The translations under genes were made by a program, and so were the position numbers. From Methylocaldum sp002005105 (GTDB taxonomy: Bacteria; Pseudomonadota; Gammaproteobacteria; Methylococcales; Methylococcaceae), in the NCBI RefSeq assembly GCF_051027545.1, contig NZ_CP194902.1:4836001-4900000 (forward strand): a DNA stretch of 64,000 nt. The letters are read 5' to 3'. Numbering within the stretch: the first letter of the stretch is position 1; each line of letters begins with the position of its first letter. Shown here in pieces: positions 36,020-46,189 of the stretch. Under the pieces are notes generated by a model. The model did no database searches, was not told the origin of the DNA, and saw only the letters and a program-made list of their open reading frames with translations.

Positions 36020-38872
36020 ATGGATAAAACCTACGAGCCTCATTCCATAGAATCGCGATGGTACAAATTCTGGGAGGAAAGCGGATATTTCGCGCCCAGC
36101 GGGAACGGAACGCCGTACTGCATCATGATTCCGCCGCCGAACGTGACGGGCAGTCTGCACATGGGCCACGGATTCAACAACACCATCATGGACGCCTTGA
36201 TCCGCTACCATCGCATGCAAGGCTACAACACCCTCTGGCAGGTCGGCACCGACCACGCCGGCATCGCCACGCAAATGGTGGTGGAACGGCAATTGGCGGC
36301 TCAGAACCTCACTCGCCACGACTTAGGCCGCGAGAAGTTCCTCGAAAAGGTTTGGGAATGGAAGGCCGAATCCGGCGGAACCATTACCCGGCAATTGCGC
36401 CGGCTAGGCTCGTCGGTCGACTGGAGCCGGGAGCGCTTCACCATGGACGAGGGACTTTCCCGCGCCGTGCAGGAAGCCTTCGTGCGCCTCTACGACGATG
36501 GCTTGATCTACCGCGGCAAGCGCCTGGTGAACTGGGACCCCAAGCTGCATACCGCCATCTCCGACCTGGAAGTGCAGAGCGAGGAGGAAAGAGGCAGCTT
36601 ATGGCATTTCCGCTACCCGCTGGCGGACGGCTCGGGCCATCTTGTCGTCGCCACCACCCGGCCGGAAACCATGCTGGGCGATACCGCCGTGGCGGTGCAC
36701 CCGGAGGACGAGCGTTATAAGCACCTGGTGGGCAAGACTGTCAGGCTGCCGATTACGAACCGGGAAATCCCCATCGTCGCCGACGAATACGTCGACCCCG
36801 CGTTCGGCACCGGCTGCGTGAAAATCACGCCGGCCCACGACTTCAACGACTACGATGTAGGCAAACGCCACAACCTGCCGCTGATCAACGTACTGGACAA
36901 GGATGCCCGAATCCTGCACGAATTCACCGTGCTCACCTTCGAGGGTTATGCCGGCGCGCACGGGGAAAAAGCTCCGGAAGCTTATGCCGGCCTGGACCGC
37001 TTCGAAGCGCGCAAGCGAGTCGTGGACGAATTCGACCGATCAGGGCTATTGGAGAAAATCGAGCCGCACACGCTGAAAGTGCCGCGCGGCGACCGTTCCG
37101 GCGTAGTCGTCGAGCCGTGGCTCACCGATCAGTGGTACGTCAGCGCCAAGGAACTGGCGAAACCCGCCATCGAAGCGGTGGAAGACGGCCGCATTCGCTT
37201 CGTGCCCCAGCAATACGAAAATCTTTATTTCTCCTGGATGCGCGACATTCAGGACTGGTGCATCTCCCGGCAATTGTGGTGGGGCCACCGCATCCCGGCC
37301 TGGTATGACGACCACGGCAACGTCTACGTGGGCCGCAACGAGGCCGAAGTGCGCTCCAAGTACAGCCTGGACGCCGGCCTGAAACTGCGCCAGGACGAGG
37401 ATGTACTCGACACCTGGTTCTCCTCCGCCCTTTGGACGTTCTCGACTCTGGGCTGGCCGGACCAGACGCCGGAATTGAAGACCTTCCATCCCACCGACGT
37501 ACTGGTGACCGGCTTCGACATCATTTTCTTCTGGGTGGCGCGCATGGTCATGATGACCATGCACTTCATGAAACACCCGGACGGCAGCCCGCAAGTGCCG
37601 TTCAGGACGGTTTACGTGCACGGTCTGGTGCGTGATGCGGAAGGCCAGAAAATGTCGAAATCCAAGGGCAACGTGCTGGATCCCCTGGACATCATCGACG
37701 GCATCAGCCTGGAGGATTTGGTGCAGAAGCGCACCAGCGGCCTCATGCAACCGCAAATGGCTCAGAAAATCGAAACGCGGACCCGCAAGGAGTTCCCGCA
37801 AGGCATCGCCGCGTACGGCTGCGACGCCCTACGCTTCACCTTCGCCTCCCTGGCCTCCACCGGGCGCGACATCAAATTCGACATGGGCCGGGTCGAGGGC
37901 TACCGCAATTTCTGCAACAAGCTGTGGAACGCGGCGCGCTACGCACTGATGAACACCGAGGGCAAGGACTGCGGACTGGATAATGCCAACGTTAAGTTCA
38001 CCTTGGCCGACCGATGGATTCGAAGCCGATTGCAGCTGACGATACGAGAGGCCAGCAACGCCATCGAGAATTATCGCTTCGACCTGGCGGCCCAAGCGAT
38101 TTATGAATTCGTTTGGAACGAGTACTGCGATTGGTACCTGGAACTGTCCAAGCCCACGCTTTACGGCGCGGAATCCCCTGACAGCCAGGGATCGACTCCG
38201 ATCGAGTATGTTTTAGGAACGCGCCAGACGCTGGTCCATGTACTCGAAACCATTCTACGCCTGGCTCATCCGCTGATGCCTTTCATCACCGAAGAAATCT
38301 GGCAGCGCGTCGCTCCTCTGGCCGGCAAGAAAGGCACGAGCATCATGCTGCAAGCCTATCCCGAGGTCGACGAAAGCTGGATCGATCCGGAATCCATCGC
38401 CGAGATGGAATGGGTCATGAATATCATTCTGGGCGTTCGGCGCATCCGCGGCGAAATGAACATCGCGCCCGGCAGGCCTCTGCCGATCATGATTCAGAAT
38501 GGCTCCGAACAGGATCGGATTTGGCTGAACCGCAACCAAGAGTTCATCGTAAAGCTAGCCCGCGTCGAAACCGTAACCTGGCTTTCGGAATCCGAAGCGG
38601 CTCCGGAATCCGCCACCGCGCTGGTCGGCGAGATGAAAGTTCTGATTCCCATGAAAGGATTGATCGACAAGGATGCCGAACTGGCGCGGCTGGAAAAGGA
38701 GATCCAGCGTTTGTCCAAAGACCTGCCGCGTATCGAGGGCAAGCTGAATGACACCGGCTTTCTCGAGAAAGCCCCCCCTCAAGTCGTCGCCAAGGAGCAA
38801 GCGCGCCTTCAAGAGATTCGCGTTAGCCTCGTGGAGTTGCAGGCGCAGGCGGAAAAAATCCGTGCTTTATAG
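36020..38872 (+). CDS. valS: Valyl-tRNA synthetase
   Basis: Class I synthetase of 950 residues that charges tRNA-Val and edits threonine. The HIGH-type motif is in PPPNVTGSLHMGHGF, the editing domain follows, the KMSKS loop is QKMSKSKGNV, and the C-terminal coiled coil (LARLEKEIQRLSKDLPR, EQARLQEIRV) is complete. A -10-like TATAAT occurs at 35953-35958, about 60 bases upstream, but I see no good -35. It is followed 14 bases later by an HDOD-protein gene, which may share its message. Confidence 0.97.
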   Translation: MDKTYEPHSIESRWYKFWEESGYFAPSGNGTPYCIMIPPPNVTGSLHMGHGFNNTIMDALIRYHRMQGYNTLWQVGTDHAGIATQMVVERQLAAQNLTRHDLGREKFLEKVWEWKAESGGTITRQLRRLGSSVDWSRERFTMDEGLSRAVQEAFVRLYDDGLIYRGKRLVNWDPKLHTAISDLEVQSEEERGSLWHFRYPLADGSGHLVVATTRPETMLGDTAVAVHPEDERYKHLVGKTVRLPITNREIPIVADEYVDPAFGTGCVKITPAHDFNDYDVGKRHNLPLINVLDKDARILHEFTVLTFEGYAGAHGEKAPEAYAGLDRFEARKRVVDEFDRSGLLEKIEPHTLKVPRGDRSGVVVEPWLTDQWYVSAKELAKPAIEAVEDGRIRFVPQQYENLYFSWMRDIQDWCISRQLWWGHRIPAWYDDHGNVYVGRNEAEVRSKYSLDAGLKLRQDEDVLDTWFSSALWTFSTLGWPDQTPELKTFHPTDVLVTGFDIIFFWVARMVMMTMHFMKHPDGSPQVPFRTVYVHGLVRDAEGQKMSKSKGNVLDPLDIIDGISLEDLVQKRTSGLMQPQMAQKIETRTRKEFPQGIAAYGCDALRFTFASLASTGRDIKFDMGRVEGYRNFCNKLWNAARYALMNTEGKDCGLDNANVKFTLADRWIRSRLQLTIREASNAIENYRFDLAAQAIYEFVWNEYCDWYLELSKPTLYGAESPDSQGSTPIEYVLGTRQTLVHVLETILRLAHPLMPFITEEIWQRVAPLAGKKGTSIMLQAYPEVDESWIDPESIAEMEWVMNIILGVRRIRGEMNIAPGRPLPIMIQNGSEQDRIWLNRNQEFIVKLARVETVTWLSESEAAPESATALVGEMKVLIPMKGLIDKDAELARLEKEIQRLSKDLPRIEGKLNDTGFLEKAPPQVVAKEQARLQEIRVSLVELQAQAEKIRAL

Positions 38873-38886
38873 GGGTACCTGTCATC

Positions 38887-40383
38887 ATGCGCGATGATCC
38901 GGCCGCAGAAACACCTGAAGACGGTGCAAAGGCGTCAGTCAGCGAAACGTCGGCGGCCAACGTAAGAGAAAGCCCGACAACTCTGGAGGATTGGACCAAC
39001 TGTCTACGCGACAAGGAAATGCCTATTTTTTCCCGTACCGCGCAGCGTCTTAATCAAGTCATCGAGGATAAACGTTCGGGAGTATCCGAACTTTCGAAGA
39101 TCATTCTCGAAGACCCGGGGCTCACGGCCAGGCTGCTGAAGTTCGCCAGCAGTCCTCACTACAACCCCAGCGGCATCCGTCTGGCAACCGTTACACGGGC
39201 TATCGTGTTGCTGGGACTCAATGTCATCCGCGAACTGGCACTAGCCTGCTCGTTCATCGAAACGGTTCTGTCCAAACAACGCAAACACCAAGTAAACCGG
39301 GAAATCGCCTGTGCCTTGCACAGCGCAGTACAGGCGAAATCACTCGCGATCTTGCTTAACGATCCACGGCCAGAGGAAGTATTTGTCGCTGCCCTGCTGC
39401 ACAACATCGGCCACATCGGCTTTTGGTGCTTCGAACACGATGCCGGGGAAAAAATTCAGGTACTGACGGAACAGCAAAAAATACCTGCCGAAAAAGCCGA
39501 AAAAACCGTTTTAGGATTTCAACTCATTCATCTCGGCGCCTCCCTCAGTAAAACGTGGGGACTTGGCGGGTTGATCGAAGAGGCATTTTCCGGCAACTCA
39601 CCCCGCACGGAGTACGTCAAGCTCGGTTATCAAGTCGCCAGAAATTCACCTCAAGGGTGGAACACCGAAGAAATCAGGCGCTGCATTTACCGAATGGCTG
39701 AGCTGACGGGAAAGCCGGAACGCCATTTGCTCACGATATTGCAGGATAACGCGGAAAGTGCGATAAGACTCGCCAAGCAATCCGGAGCCCATCAAGTCAC
39801 ACCCTATATCCCCGGCACAGATCGGGGGCCAACGGGCAAACAGCGTCAGACCGATGATCTAGCGCCGAGGGACGACACCAGCCTGATACAAATCATGCAG
39901 GACGTGACCAATCTCTTGTGCGGCGAGTTCAACGTGAACCTGGTTCTCGAAATGATCTTGGAGGGAATTTATCGGGCTTTAGGCATGGATCGGGTCCTTT
40001 TCGCGCTGTTGACGCCCGATCGCAAACGTCTCAAGGAAAAGTTCGCGCTCGGCTGGCCGTCGGTTGAATCGCGCGGACAACTGCAAATCGGCATTGCCGG
40101 TTCGTCGCCCAACATTTTTTCGAACGTGCTGGAGAAGAACGAGTATTTTTGGGCTCGCGGTGCCGACACCGAAACACAGCGGTTATTTACCGGAGAGGTC
40201 ATTGCGCAGTTCGGCCAGCACGACTGCTGCCTCTCCCCGGTCAGCTACGACAAGCGGGTCATAGGACTCTTCTATGCCGACCGCGCGTTCAGCAAAGAAC
40301 CGATTACCCGTGAGGTTTTCGACAGTTTCCGTCAGTTGACCATGCAGGCCAATATTGCCTTGAAGCTTCTTCAAGCGCGCTGA
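38887..40383 (+). CDS. HDOD-domain and GAF-like signalling protein
   Basis: A 498-residue protein with an N-terminal HDOD domain (around residues 45-260: LARLLKFASSPHYNPSG-type segment, HNIGHIGFW) and a C-terminal GAF-like domain (around 335-495: GEFNVNLVLEMILEGI, RVLFALL, VIGLFYADRAF). HDOD proteins are non-catalytic relatives of HD hydrolases used in signalling, cell-cycle and motility regulation, and the usual catalytic HD metal residues are not expected. The GAF part may bind a small ligand. It stands between valS and pilB; whether it governs pilus assembly is inference from position only. Confidence 0.85.
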   Translation: MRDDPAAETPEDGAKASVSETSAANVRESPTTLEDWTNCLRDKEMPIFSRTAQRLNQVIEDKRSGVSELSKIILEDPGLTARLLKFASSPHYNPSGIRLATVTRAIVLLGLNVIRELALACSFIETVLSKQRKHQVNREIACALHSAVQAKSLAILLNDPRPEEVFVAALLHNIGHIGFWCFEHDAGEKIQVLTEQQKIPAEKAEKTVLGFQLIHLGASLSKTWGLGGLIEEAFSGNSPRTEYVKLGYQVARNSPQGWNTEEIRRCIYRMAELTGKPERHLLTILQDNAESAIRLAKQSGAHQVTPYIPGTDRGPTGKQRQTDDLAPRDDTSLIQIMQDVTNLLCGEFNVNLVLEMILEGIYRALGMDRVLFALLTPDRKRLKEKFALGWPSVESRGQLQIGIAGSSPNIFSNVLEKNEYFWARGADTETQRLFTGEVIAQFGQHDCCLSPVSYDKRVIGLFYADRAFSKEPITREVFDSFRQLTMQANIALKLLQAR

Positions 40384-40496
40384 TCCTCACCATCAAGCGG
40401 CTCCGTCCGAGCAAACTGGATAAAGCCCATGCATCGACTAATATTATCGAGGCTTTCCAACAATGCGATGCATAGCTGTCCGTAGCATTAAATCTC

Positions 40497-42212
40497 ATGG
40501 CAATCACGGCGACGAAATTGCAACTCAGCGGACTGGCCAAAAGCCTGGTCAAGGAAGGGCTGTTGACGGAATCCGATGCACATCTTCATCTCGACAGCGC
40601 TCTTCAAAAAAAAACCCATTTCGTAAGCTATCTGGTCGGCAACAAGATTCTCGATAGCCTATCCATTGCATGCGTAGCATCCAAAGAATACGGAATTCCT
40701 CTATTCGACCTGGATGCGATATCTCCGGACATGATGCCGACCAGGGCCGTCAGCGAGAAGCTGATCCGCCAGCACCATGTCCTGCCGCTGTTCAAGCGCG
40801 GGAACCGCCTTTATCTCGGGCTCGCCGATCCCACCAATCTCCAAGCTCTGGACGAGATCAAATTTCACACCCGGTCCAGCACCGAAAGCGTCATCGTAGA
40901 GGAAGACAAACTGACGCGGATGATCGACCAGGCCCTGGAAGCAGCCGACATCTCGTTCAAAGACTTGGTGGATGCCGATCTCGACAATCTCCGGATTACC
41001 GGCGGCGATGAAATCGATCAGCCCTCCGAAGGCGAATCCTCGGATATCGATGACGCCCCGATTGTCCGATTAGTCAACAAGTTTCTCCTCGACGCCATCA
41101 AGAAAGGCGCTTCCGATATCCATTTCGAGCCTTACGAAAAAAACTTCCGCGTCCGCTTTCGTCACGACGGCATGCTCCACGAGGTCACAAGCCTTCCGGT
41201 CAACCTCTCAGGGCGGGTCGCGGCGCGCCTGAAGGTCATGTCGCGAATGGACATCGCCGAGCGGCGCATCCCTCAGGACGGCCGCATCAAGATGGCATTG
41301 TCCAGGACTCGCGCCATCGATTTCCGCGTCAATACCTGTCCGACGCTATTCGGCGAAAAAATCGTACTCCGTATCCTCGATCCGACCGCGGCCCAAATCG
41401 GAATCGAAAAGCTCGGCTTCGAACCGGAGCAGCAGCAAAACTTCCTGAGCGCCATCAATAAGCCCTATGGGATGATTCTGGTTACGGGGCCCACCGGGAG
41501 CGGTAAAACGGTCAGTCTCTACACCGGGCTCAATATCCTGAATACGGCCGACCGCAATATCTCGACGGCAGAGGATCCGGTGGAAATCACCGTGCCCGGC
41601 ATCAATCAGGTCAATGTCAACGTCAAAACCGGCCTGACTTTTGCCGAGGCGCTCCGGGCATTCCTGCGGCAGGACCCGGACGTCATCATGGTAGGCGAAA
41701 TTCGCGACCTGGAAACGGCCGAGATTGCGGTCAAAGCCGCACAAACCGGCCACTTGGTGCTTTCCACCCTGCACACCAACGATGCGCCCCAAACGCTCAA
41801 CCGCTTGATGCAAATGGGCATCCCTGCATTCAACATCGCTTCCTCGGTGTTGCTCATCATGGCGCAGCGGCTGGCCAGGCGGCTTTGCGAGCATTGCAAG
41901 AAGGAAGAGGACCTCCCTCCGGAGGTTTTGCTGGAGGCCGGGTTTCGAGAAGAAGAGCTGGGCAGTTTTACGGTTTTCGGACCGGTCGGCTGCGATAAAT
42001 GCGTAAAGGGATACAAGGGCCGCGTCGGCATTTATCAGGTCATGCCCATTTCCGAATCCATCAACCGCATCATTCTGGAGGGCGGGAACGTCCTTCAGCT
42101 CGGCGAACAAGCGAAAGCGGAGGGTGTGGCGGACCTGAGGGAATCGGGGCTTCGAAAAATCAAGTCGGGCATTACCAGTCTGGAAGAAATCGACCGCGTC
42201 ACGCGAGATTAA
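40497..42212 (+). CDS. pilB: Type IV pilus assembly ATPase PilB
   Basis: Cytoplasmic ATPase of 571 residues that powers pilus extension. It has the N-terminal MshEN/T2SSE-N domain, the N2 region with GASDIHFEPYEKNFRVRFR, Walker A (GPTGSGKTVSLY), the Asp box, Walker B around VIMVGEIRD and His box (STLHTNDAPQT), and the tetracysteine zinc motif CEHC...CDKC. Length is normal. It begins the pilBCD-coaE run with a five-base gap to pilC. No pilin gene is in the window. Confidence 0.96.
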   Translation: MAITATKLQLSGLAKSLVKEGLLTESDAHLHLDSALQKKTHFVSYLVGNKILDSLSIACVASKEYGIPLFDLDAISPDMMPTRAVSEKLIRQHHVLPLFKRGNRLYLGLADPTNLQALDEIKFHTRSSTESVIVEEDKLTRMIDQALEAADISFKDLVDADLDNLRITGGDEIDQPSEGESSDIDDAPIVRLVNKFLLDAIKKGASDIHFEPYEKNFRVRFRHDGMLHEVTSLPVNLSGRVAARLKVMSRMDIAERRIPQDGRIKMALSRTRAIDFRVNTCPTLFGEKIVLRILDPTAAQIGIEKLGFEPEQQQNFLSAINKPYGMILVTGPTGSGKTVSLYTGLNILNTADRNISTAEDPVEITVPGINQVNVNVKTGLTFAEALRAFLRQDPDVIMVGEIRDLETAEIAVKAAQTGHLVLSTLHTNDAPQTLNRLMQMGIPAFNIASSVLLIMAQRLARRLCEHCKKEEDLPPEVLLEAGFREEELGSFTVFGPVGCDKCVKGYKGRVGIYQVMPISESINRIILEGGNVLQLGEQAKAEGVADLRESGLRKIKSGITSLEEIDRVTRD

Positions 42213-42217
42213 GTCTT

Positions 42218-43432
42218 ATGGCAAAAGAAGAACTCGTTCTGTTTATTTGGGAAGGCGCCGACCGTACCGGCGGGCGAATCAAAGGGGAACTGTCCGCGCG
42301 CACAGAAACTACGGCCAAGGCCGAACTCCGACGCCAGGGCATCAAAGTCATCAAGATCAAGAAAAAGCCCAAACCGCTCTTCAGTGCGCGAAAGAAGAAA
42401 ATCACGACCAAAGACATCGCCGTATTCAGCCGACAGCTCGCGACGATGATGAGTGCAGGGGTACCGCTGGTTCAAGCCTTTGACATTGTCGGGCGTGGCC
42501 ACGAGAATCCAAGCATGCAGGAACTGATCATGGGCATCAAGGCCGACGTCGAAGGAGGCAGTCCGCTTGCCGAAGCCTTGGGAAAGCATCCGATTTATTT
42601 TGACGAGCTATTCTGCAGCCTTGTGCATGCCGGCGAGCAAGCCGGCGTTCTCGAAACGCTGCTGCACAAGATAGCGGAATACAAGGAAAAAACCGAATCG
42701 CTGAAGGCCAAGATCAAAAAAGCCTTGACTTATCCCACAGCCGTCATCGTGGTTGCCTGTATCGTAACGGCCATCCTGCTGATCTTCGTGGTACCGACGT
42801 TCGAGGAATTGTTCAAGGGTTTTGGCGCGGACCTCCCGGCATTTACTCAAATGGTCATCGAGATGTCCCGGTTTCTACAGGCATCGTGGTATATCGTATT
42901 GGGAGTTCTCGTTGCCGTCGGCTTTGTGTTCGTGAAGCTCAAACAGCGCTCGGCCGCGTTCAATCAGGCCCTCGATAGATTTTCCCTGCACATACCGGCG
43001 ATCGGCACCATTCTGCATAAGGCGGCGATTTCCCGTTTCGCCCGGACCTTGGCCACCATGTCGGCAGCCGGCGTCCCCTTGGTCGAGGCACTGAAGTCCG
43101 TGGCAGGTGCTACCGGTAATATCATTTATTCCAATGCCGTCCTTCGGATGCGAGACGAAGTCGCCACCGGACATCAGCTTCAACTGAGCATGCGACAGGC
43201 AAACCTGTTTCCCAACATGGTCATACAAATGGTCGCAATCGGAGAGGAATCCGGCTCTTTGGACAGCATGCTCGCCAAAGTGGCGGACTTCTACGAGGAG
43301 GAAGTGGACAACGCCGTCGATTCGCTCAGCAGCCTTCTTGAGCCCATGATCATGGCGTTCTTGGGCGTCGTTGTCGGCGGTTTGGTGGTCGCCATGTACT
43401 TGCCGATATTCAAGCTCGGCTCAGTCGTCTGA
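42218..43432 (+). CDS. pilC: Type IV pilus inner-membrane platform protein PilC
   Basis: Inner-membrane protein of 404 residues with the two T2SSF domains (around 65-190 and 270-395: FSRQLATMMSAGVPLVQAF and FARTLATMSAAGVPLVEAL) and three hydrophobic segments. It couples PilB to the growing pilus. Start ATG 42218 was chosen because it gives the family N-terminus; a longer frame from 41999 is inside pilB. It lies between pilB and pilD. Confidence 0.96.
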   Translation: MAKEELVLFIWEGADRTGGRIKGELSARTETTAKAELRRQGIKVIKIKKKPKPLFSARKKKITTKDIAVFSRQLATMMSAGVPLVQAFDIVGRGHENPSMQELIMGIKADVEGGSPLAEALGKHPIYFDELFCSLVHAGEQAGVLETLLHKIAEYKEKTESLKAKIKKALTYPTAVIVVACIVTAILLIFVVPTFEELFKGFGADLPAFTQMVIEMSRFLQASWYIVLGVLVAVGFVFVKLKQRSAAFNQALDRFSLHIPAIGTILHKAAISRFARTLATMSAAGVPLVEALKSVAGATGNIIYSNAVLRMRDEVATGHQLQLSMRQANLFPNMVIQMVAIGEESGSLDSMLAKVADFYEEEVDNAVDSLSSLLEPMIMAFLGVVVGGLVVAMYLPIFKLGSVV

Positions 43433-43448
43433 TCGAGGAAATTCCGAG

Positions 43449-44330
43449 GTGGCGCCACTCATCCAGTTATTGGCCGAAAATCCAGCTTTGTTCTTGACCG
43501 TCATCGGCGTTCTGGGGCTCGTGGTCGGCAGTTTCCTGAACGTAGTCATTCACCGCTTGCCGATAATGCTGGAAAAAACCTGGCGGCGGGAGTGTAAAAC
43601 CTATCTCGATCTCGAACCCGAATCGGAGCCGGACGAGGCCTACAATTTGCTCGTTCCGGGTTCACGTTGTCCACAGTGCAATCGGCCGATCCGCGCTTGG
43701 GAAAACATCCCGGTCGTCAGTTACCTACTGCTTAGAGGACGATGTGCCGGGTGTCGAATACCAATCCCCTTTCGCTACCCGGCCATCGAAGCGCTGACCG
43801 CCGCGATTTCTGTCGCCGTTGCCTGGCACTTCGGTTTCACTTGGCAAACCGCATCGGCACTGATCCTCAGCTGGAGTCTAGTTTGCTTGAGTTTTATCGA
43901 CTTCGATCGTCAACTGCTTCCCGATGCGATTACCTTACCTATCCTATGGGCAGGACTGTTTCTTAGCCTGTTCAACATTTTTACAGACAGCTCCTCGAGT
44001 ATACTGGGGGCCATCTTCGGCTATCTAAGCCTTTGGCTGGTATACCACTTGTTCAGGATCGCGACCGGCAAAGAAGGGATGGGATACGGCGATTTCAAAC
44101 TGCTCGCCATGCTCGGCGCGTGGTTGGGATGGGGCCTTTTGCCGACCATAGTGCTGCTCTCATCCTTGGTCGGGGCCATCATCGGGATAGCCATGATCGC
44201 CGTTCTCAGGCACGACCGCAGCATTCCCATACCATTCGGCCCTTATTTAGCCATTGCCGGATGGATTGCCCTGCTGTGGGGCCATGACATAAACGCCGCT
44301 TATATGCGTTTCGCGGGAATTTCCGGCTGA
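43449..44330 (+). CDS. pilD: Prepilin peptidase PilD
   Basis: Bifunctional membrane enzyme of 293 residues that cleaves and N-methylates type IV prepilins and pseudopilins. The N-terminal segment GSFLNVVIHRLP, the two CxxC pairs (CPQC, CAGC) of the zinc-binding loop, and the aspartates in FIDFDRQLLPD and GYGDFK are all present. GTG 43449 is taken as start, nine bases after gaggaa; a longer frame from 43371 overlaps pilC. It precedes coaE by six bases, a widespread order. Confidence 0.95.
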   Translation: MAPLIQLLAENPALFLTVIGVLGLVVGSFLNVVIHRLPIMLEKTWRRECKTYLDLEPESEPDEAYNLLVPGSRCPQCNRPIRAWENIPVVSYLLLRGRCAGCRIPIPFRYPAIEALTAAISVAVAWHFGFTWQTASALILSWSLVCLSFIDFDRQLLPDAITLPILWAGLFLSLFNIFTDSSSSILGAIFGYLSLWLVYHLFRIATGKEGMGYGDFKLLAMLGAWLGWGLLPTIVLLSSLVGAIIGIAMIAVLRHDRSIPIPFGPYLAIAGWIALLWGHDINAAYMRFAGISG

Positions 44331-44336
44331 GCCCCC

Positions 44337-44930
44337 ATGCTTGTCATCGGTTTGACCGGCGGAATCGGTTGCGGTAAAAGCACGGTTGCCAGATTATTCG
44401 CCGCCAAGGGCGTTCCAATTCTGGACGCGGACGTCATCGCCCGCGAGTTGGTCGAACCGAATCGACCGGCATTCGAGGCGATCAAGCAGCACTTCGGGGC
44501 TGCGATTCTAAGAGATGGCTGTCTCGATCGGGCAAGATTGCGAGAACTCGTCTTTTCCGATCCCGAAGAAAAACGCTGGATCGAGACACTGCTGCATCCC
44601 CTGGTGTATTCCGAGATCGGCCGACGAATAGCGACTCTTTCGGCACCTTACTGTATCGTGGTCGTTCCCCTGCTTCTGGAAACCGGCCAAAGGCATTTCG
44701 TGGATAGATTGCTGGTCGTCGATTGTTCAGAAGAAACGCAACGGCAGCGCGTCAGGCTCCGCGATGGATTGAGCGATAGGGAAATCGAGAAAATCATGGC
44801 GTCCCAAGCCAGCCGCGCCGAACGGCTGGAAGCAGCAGACGACGTGCTCGAGAACATGGTCGATGAAGCTGCTCTATCGGACCGTATCGAAGAATTACAC
44901 CAACTCTATCTCGCACTCGGTGGGCAGTAA
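44337..44930 (+). CDS. coaE: Dephospho-CoA kinase
   Basis: Last enzyme of coenzyme A synthesis, phosphorylating the 3'-hydroxyl of dephospho-CoA; 197 residues. The P-loop GGIGCGKST, the segment LDADVIARELV and the lid region RMAS-type QASRAERL are family marks. It follows pilD by six bases, so it is read from the pilus message, as in many proteobacteria. CoA made here also feeds phosphopantetheinylation of carriers such as the one at 12844, a distant, general connection. Confidence 0.96.
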   Translation: MLVIGLTGGIGCGKSTVARLFAAKGVPILDADVIARELVEPNRPAFEAIKQHFGAAILRDGCLDRARLRELVFSDPEEKRWIETLLHPLVYSEIGRRIATLSAPYCIVVVPLLLETGQRHFVDRLLVVDCSEETQRQRVRLRDGLSDREIEKIMASQASRAERLEAADDVLENMVDEAALSDRIEELHQLYLALGGQ

Positions 44931-44999
44931 TCCGAATAATTCTTACACAAGAGCAAGCGCAAAAGGTAGTATTGACTAATCTCCGGGATAAACGAAAAT

Positions 45000-45019
45000 G
45001 GTGTCCGCCAACGGACACC
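45000..45019 (+). terminator. Hairpin after coaE
   Basis: The arms ggtgtccg (45000-45007) and cggacacc (45012-45019) pair perfectly around a four-base loop ccaa, followed by ctttcat. The T-run is weak. It lies 70 bases after coaE and about 30 before zapD. It may end part of the pilus-coaE transcript or be a leader structure of zapD. Confidence 0.5.
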
Positions 45020-45050
45020 CTTTCATAAATCCTGGATCGGATTGTTTATT

Positions 45051-45845
45051 ATGCTATCGATTGCCGAAATTCCCGCCTTGAGCGATTCCATTATTTACGA
45101 GTTCCCGCTAAATGAGCGCATACGCGTATTCATGAGGCTTGAGCAACTCTTTCAGCAGCTTGACCATTTCATGGCCGGCAATTCGATTTGGGACAGTCGG
45201 GCAGTCATTTCAACGCTGCTGGATGTCCTAACGCTCTTTAGCCGCAATGATCTGAAGTCGGAAACATTAAAGGAGTTGGATCGCCATGCTGCGGTGCTGA
45301 CGCGAATGGCGCACAATCAAGACATCGATCACGCTAAGCTGGATAAGGTCCTGACGAAGCTCGATAAATTAAGCAAAGAGCTTTATGCGGTTCCCGGCAA
45401 GCTCGGCCTCTCTCTGATGGAAAACGAGCTTTTCAAGAGCATCTCTCAGCGCAGCACCATTCCGGGCGGAACTTGTTCTTTCGATTTACCGGCCTTTCAT
45501 TACTGGCTTAAACTCGACGACCACACACGCCGGCACGATCTCGAAAGTTGGTTGGAGCCGTTTCGTCTCATACGCTCGGCTATCGATATTTTGCTGAATT
45601 TCATACGGACCAGCGCCGCACCGACCGATGAACAGGCTAGCGGCGGCTTCTTTCAGAAAAGCCTGGACCACACCCTGCCGTTTCAACTGCTACGCGTAGG
45701 CGTGAGGCGTTCGCAACCTTATTTTGCGGAAATCAGCGGAGGCAAGCACCGGTTCACCGTGCGCTTCATGATTCCCGACACGGTTGAACGGCCGACCCAA
45801 TGCCAAGACGATATTACTTTCCAGTTAACCTGCTGCTTATTGTGA
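45051..45845 (+). CDS. zapD: Cell division protein ZapD
   Basis: Cytoplasmic protein of 264 residues that bundles FtsZ filaments at the Z ring. It matches the family along its length: YEFPLNERIRVFMRLEQLF at the start, DLESWLEPFRLIRSAIDILL in the middle and RFMIPDTVERPTQCQDDITFQLTCC near the end. Start ATG 45051 is used; a TTG nine bases upstream is also open. It is the first of the zapD-yacG pair next to coaE, a classic gammaproteobacterial order. Confidence 0.94.
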   Translation: MLSIAEIPALSDSIIYEFPLNERIRVFMRLEQLFQQLDHFMAGNSIWDSRAVISTLLDVLTLFSRNDLKSETLKELDRHAAVLTRMAHNQDIDHAKLDKVLTKLDKLSKELYAVPGKLGLSLMENELFKSISQRSTIPGGTCSFDLPAFHYWLKLDDHTRRHDLESWLEPFRLIRSAIDILLNFIRTSAAPTDEQASGGFFQKSLDHTLPFQLLRVGVRRSQPYFAEISGGKHRFTVRFMIPDTVERPTQCQDDITFQLTCCLL

Positions 45846-45854
45846 CGAGCGAGT

Positions 45855-46088
45855 TTGTCCGACGCACTTTCATATAAAATCGTTAAATGTCCTCGTTGTC
45901 GAAAGCCAGTCGCCTGGAGCGAAACCCATCGGTTTAAGCCATTTTGCAGCGAGTACTGCAAATTGATCGATCTAGGCGAATGGGCCTCGGCGTCCTATGC
46001 CATAGCGGGTGAGCCGGCGGATCCCGACTCGCCGGACACGGAAACACCGCTATCGAGCGACTATTCGGGTTACCTGCCTGATCCATAA
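45855..46088 (+). CDS. yacG: DNA gyrase inhibitor YacG
   Basis: Small zinc protein of 77 residues. It has a four-cysteine zinc site, CPRC and FCSEYC, followed by KLIDLGEWASASYAI, the YacG signature, and an acidic proline-rich tail. In Escherichia coli it binds the gyrase B subunit and inhibits supercoiling. The start is TTG 45855, nine bases after zapD. The next 165 bases to the fmdB-like gene hold no coding sequence. Confidence 0.93.
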   Translation: MSDALSYKIVKCPRCRKPVAWSETHRFKPFCSEYCKLIDLGEWASASYAIAGEPADPDSPDTETPLSSDYSGYLPDP

Positions 46089-46189
46089 TCTTGCGGACAG
46101 CCTATCATCCGCGAAACGGCCGTATTCATCGGGCTTTTGGGGGCACCTGAGCGGTCAAATGCCGTTTCCCGGATCATGGAACATTGTCC

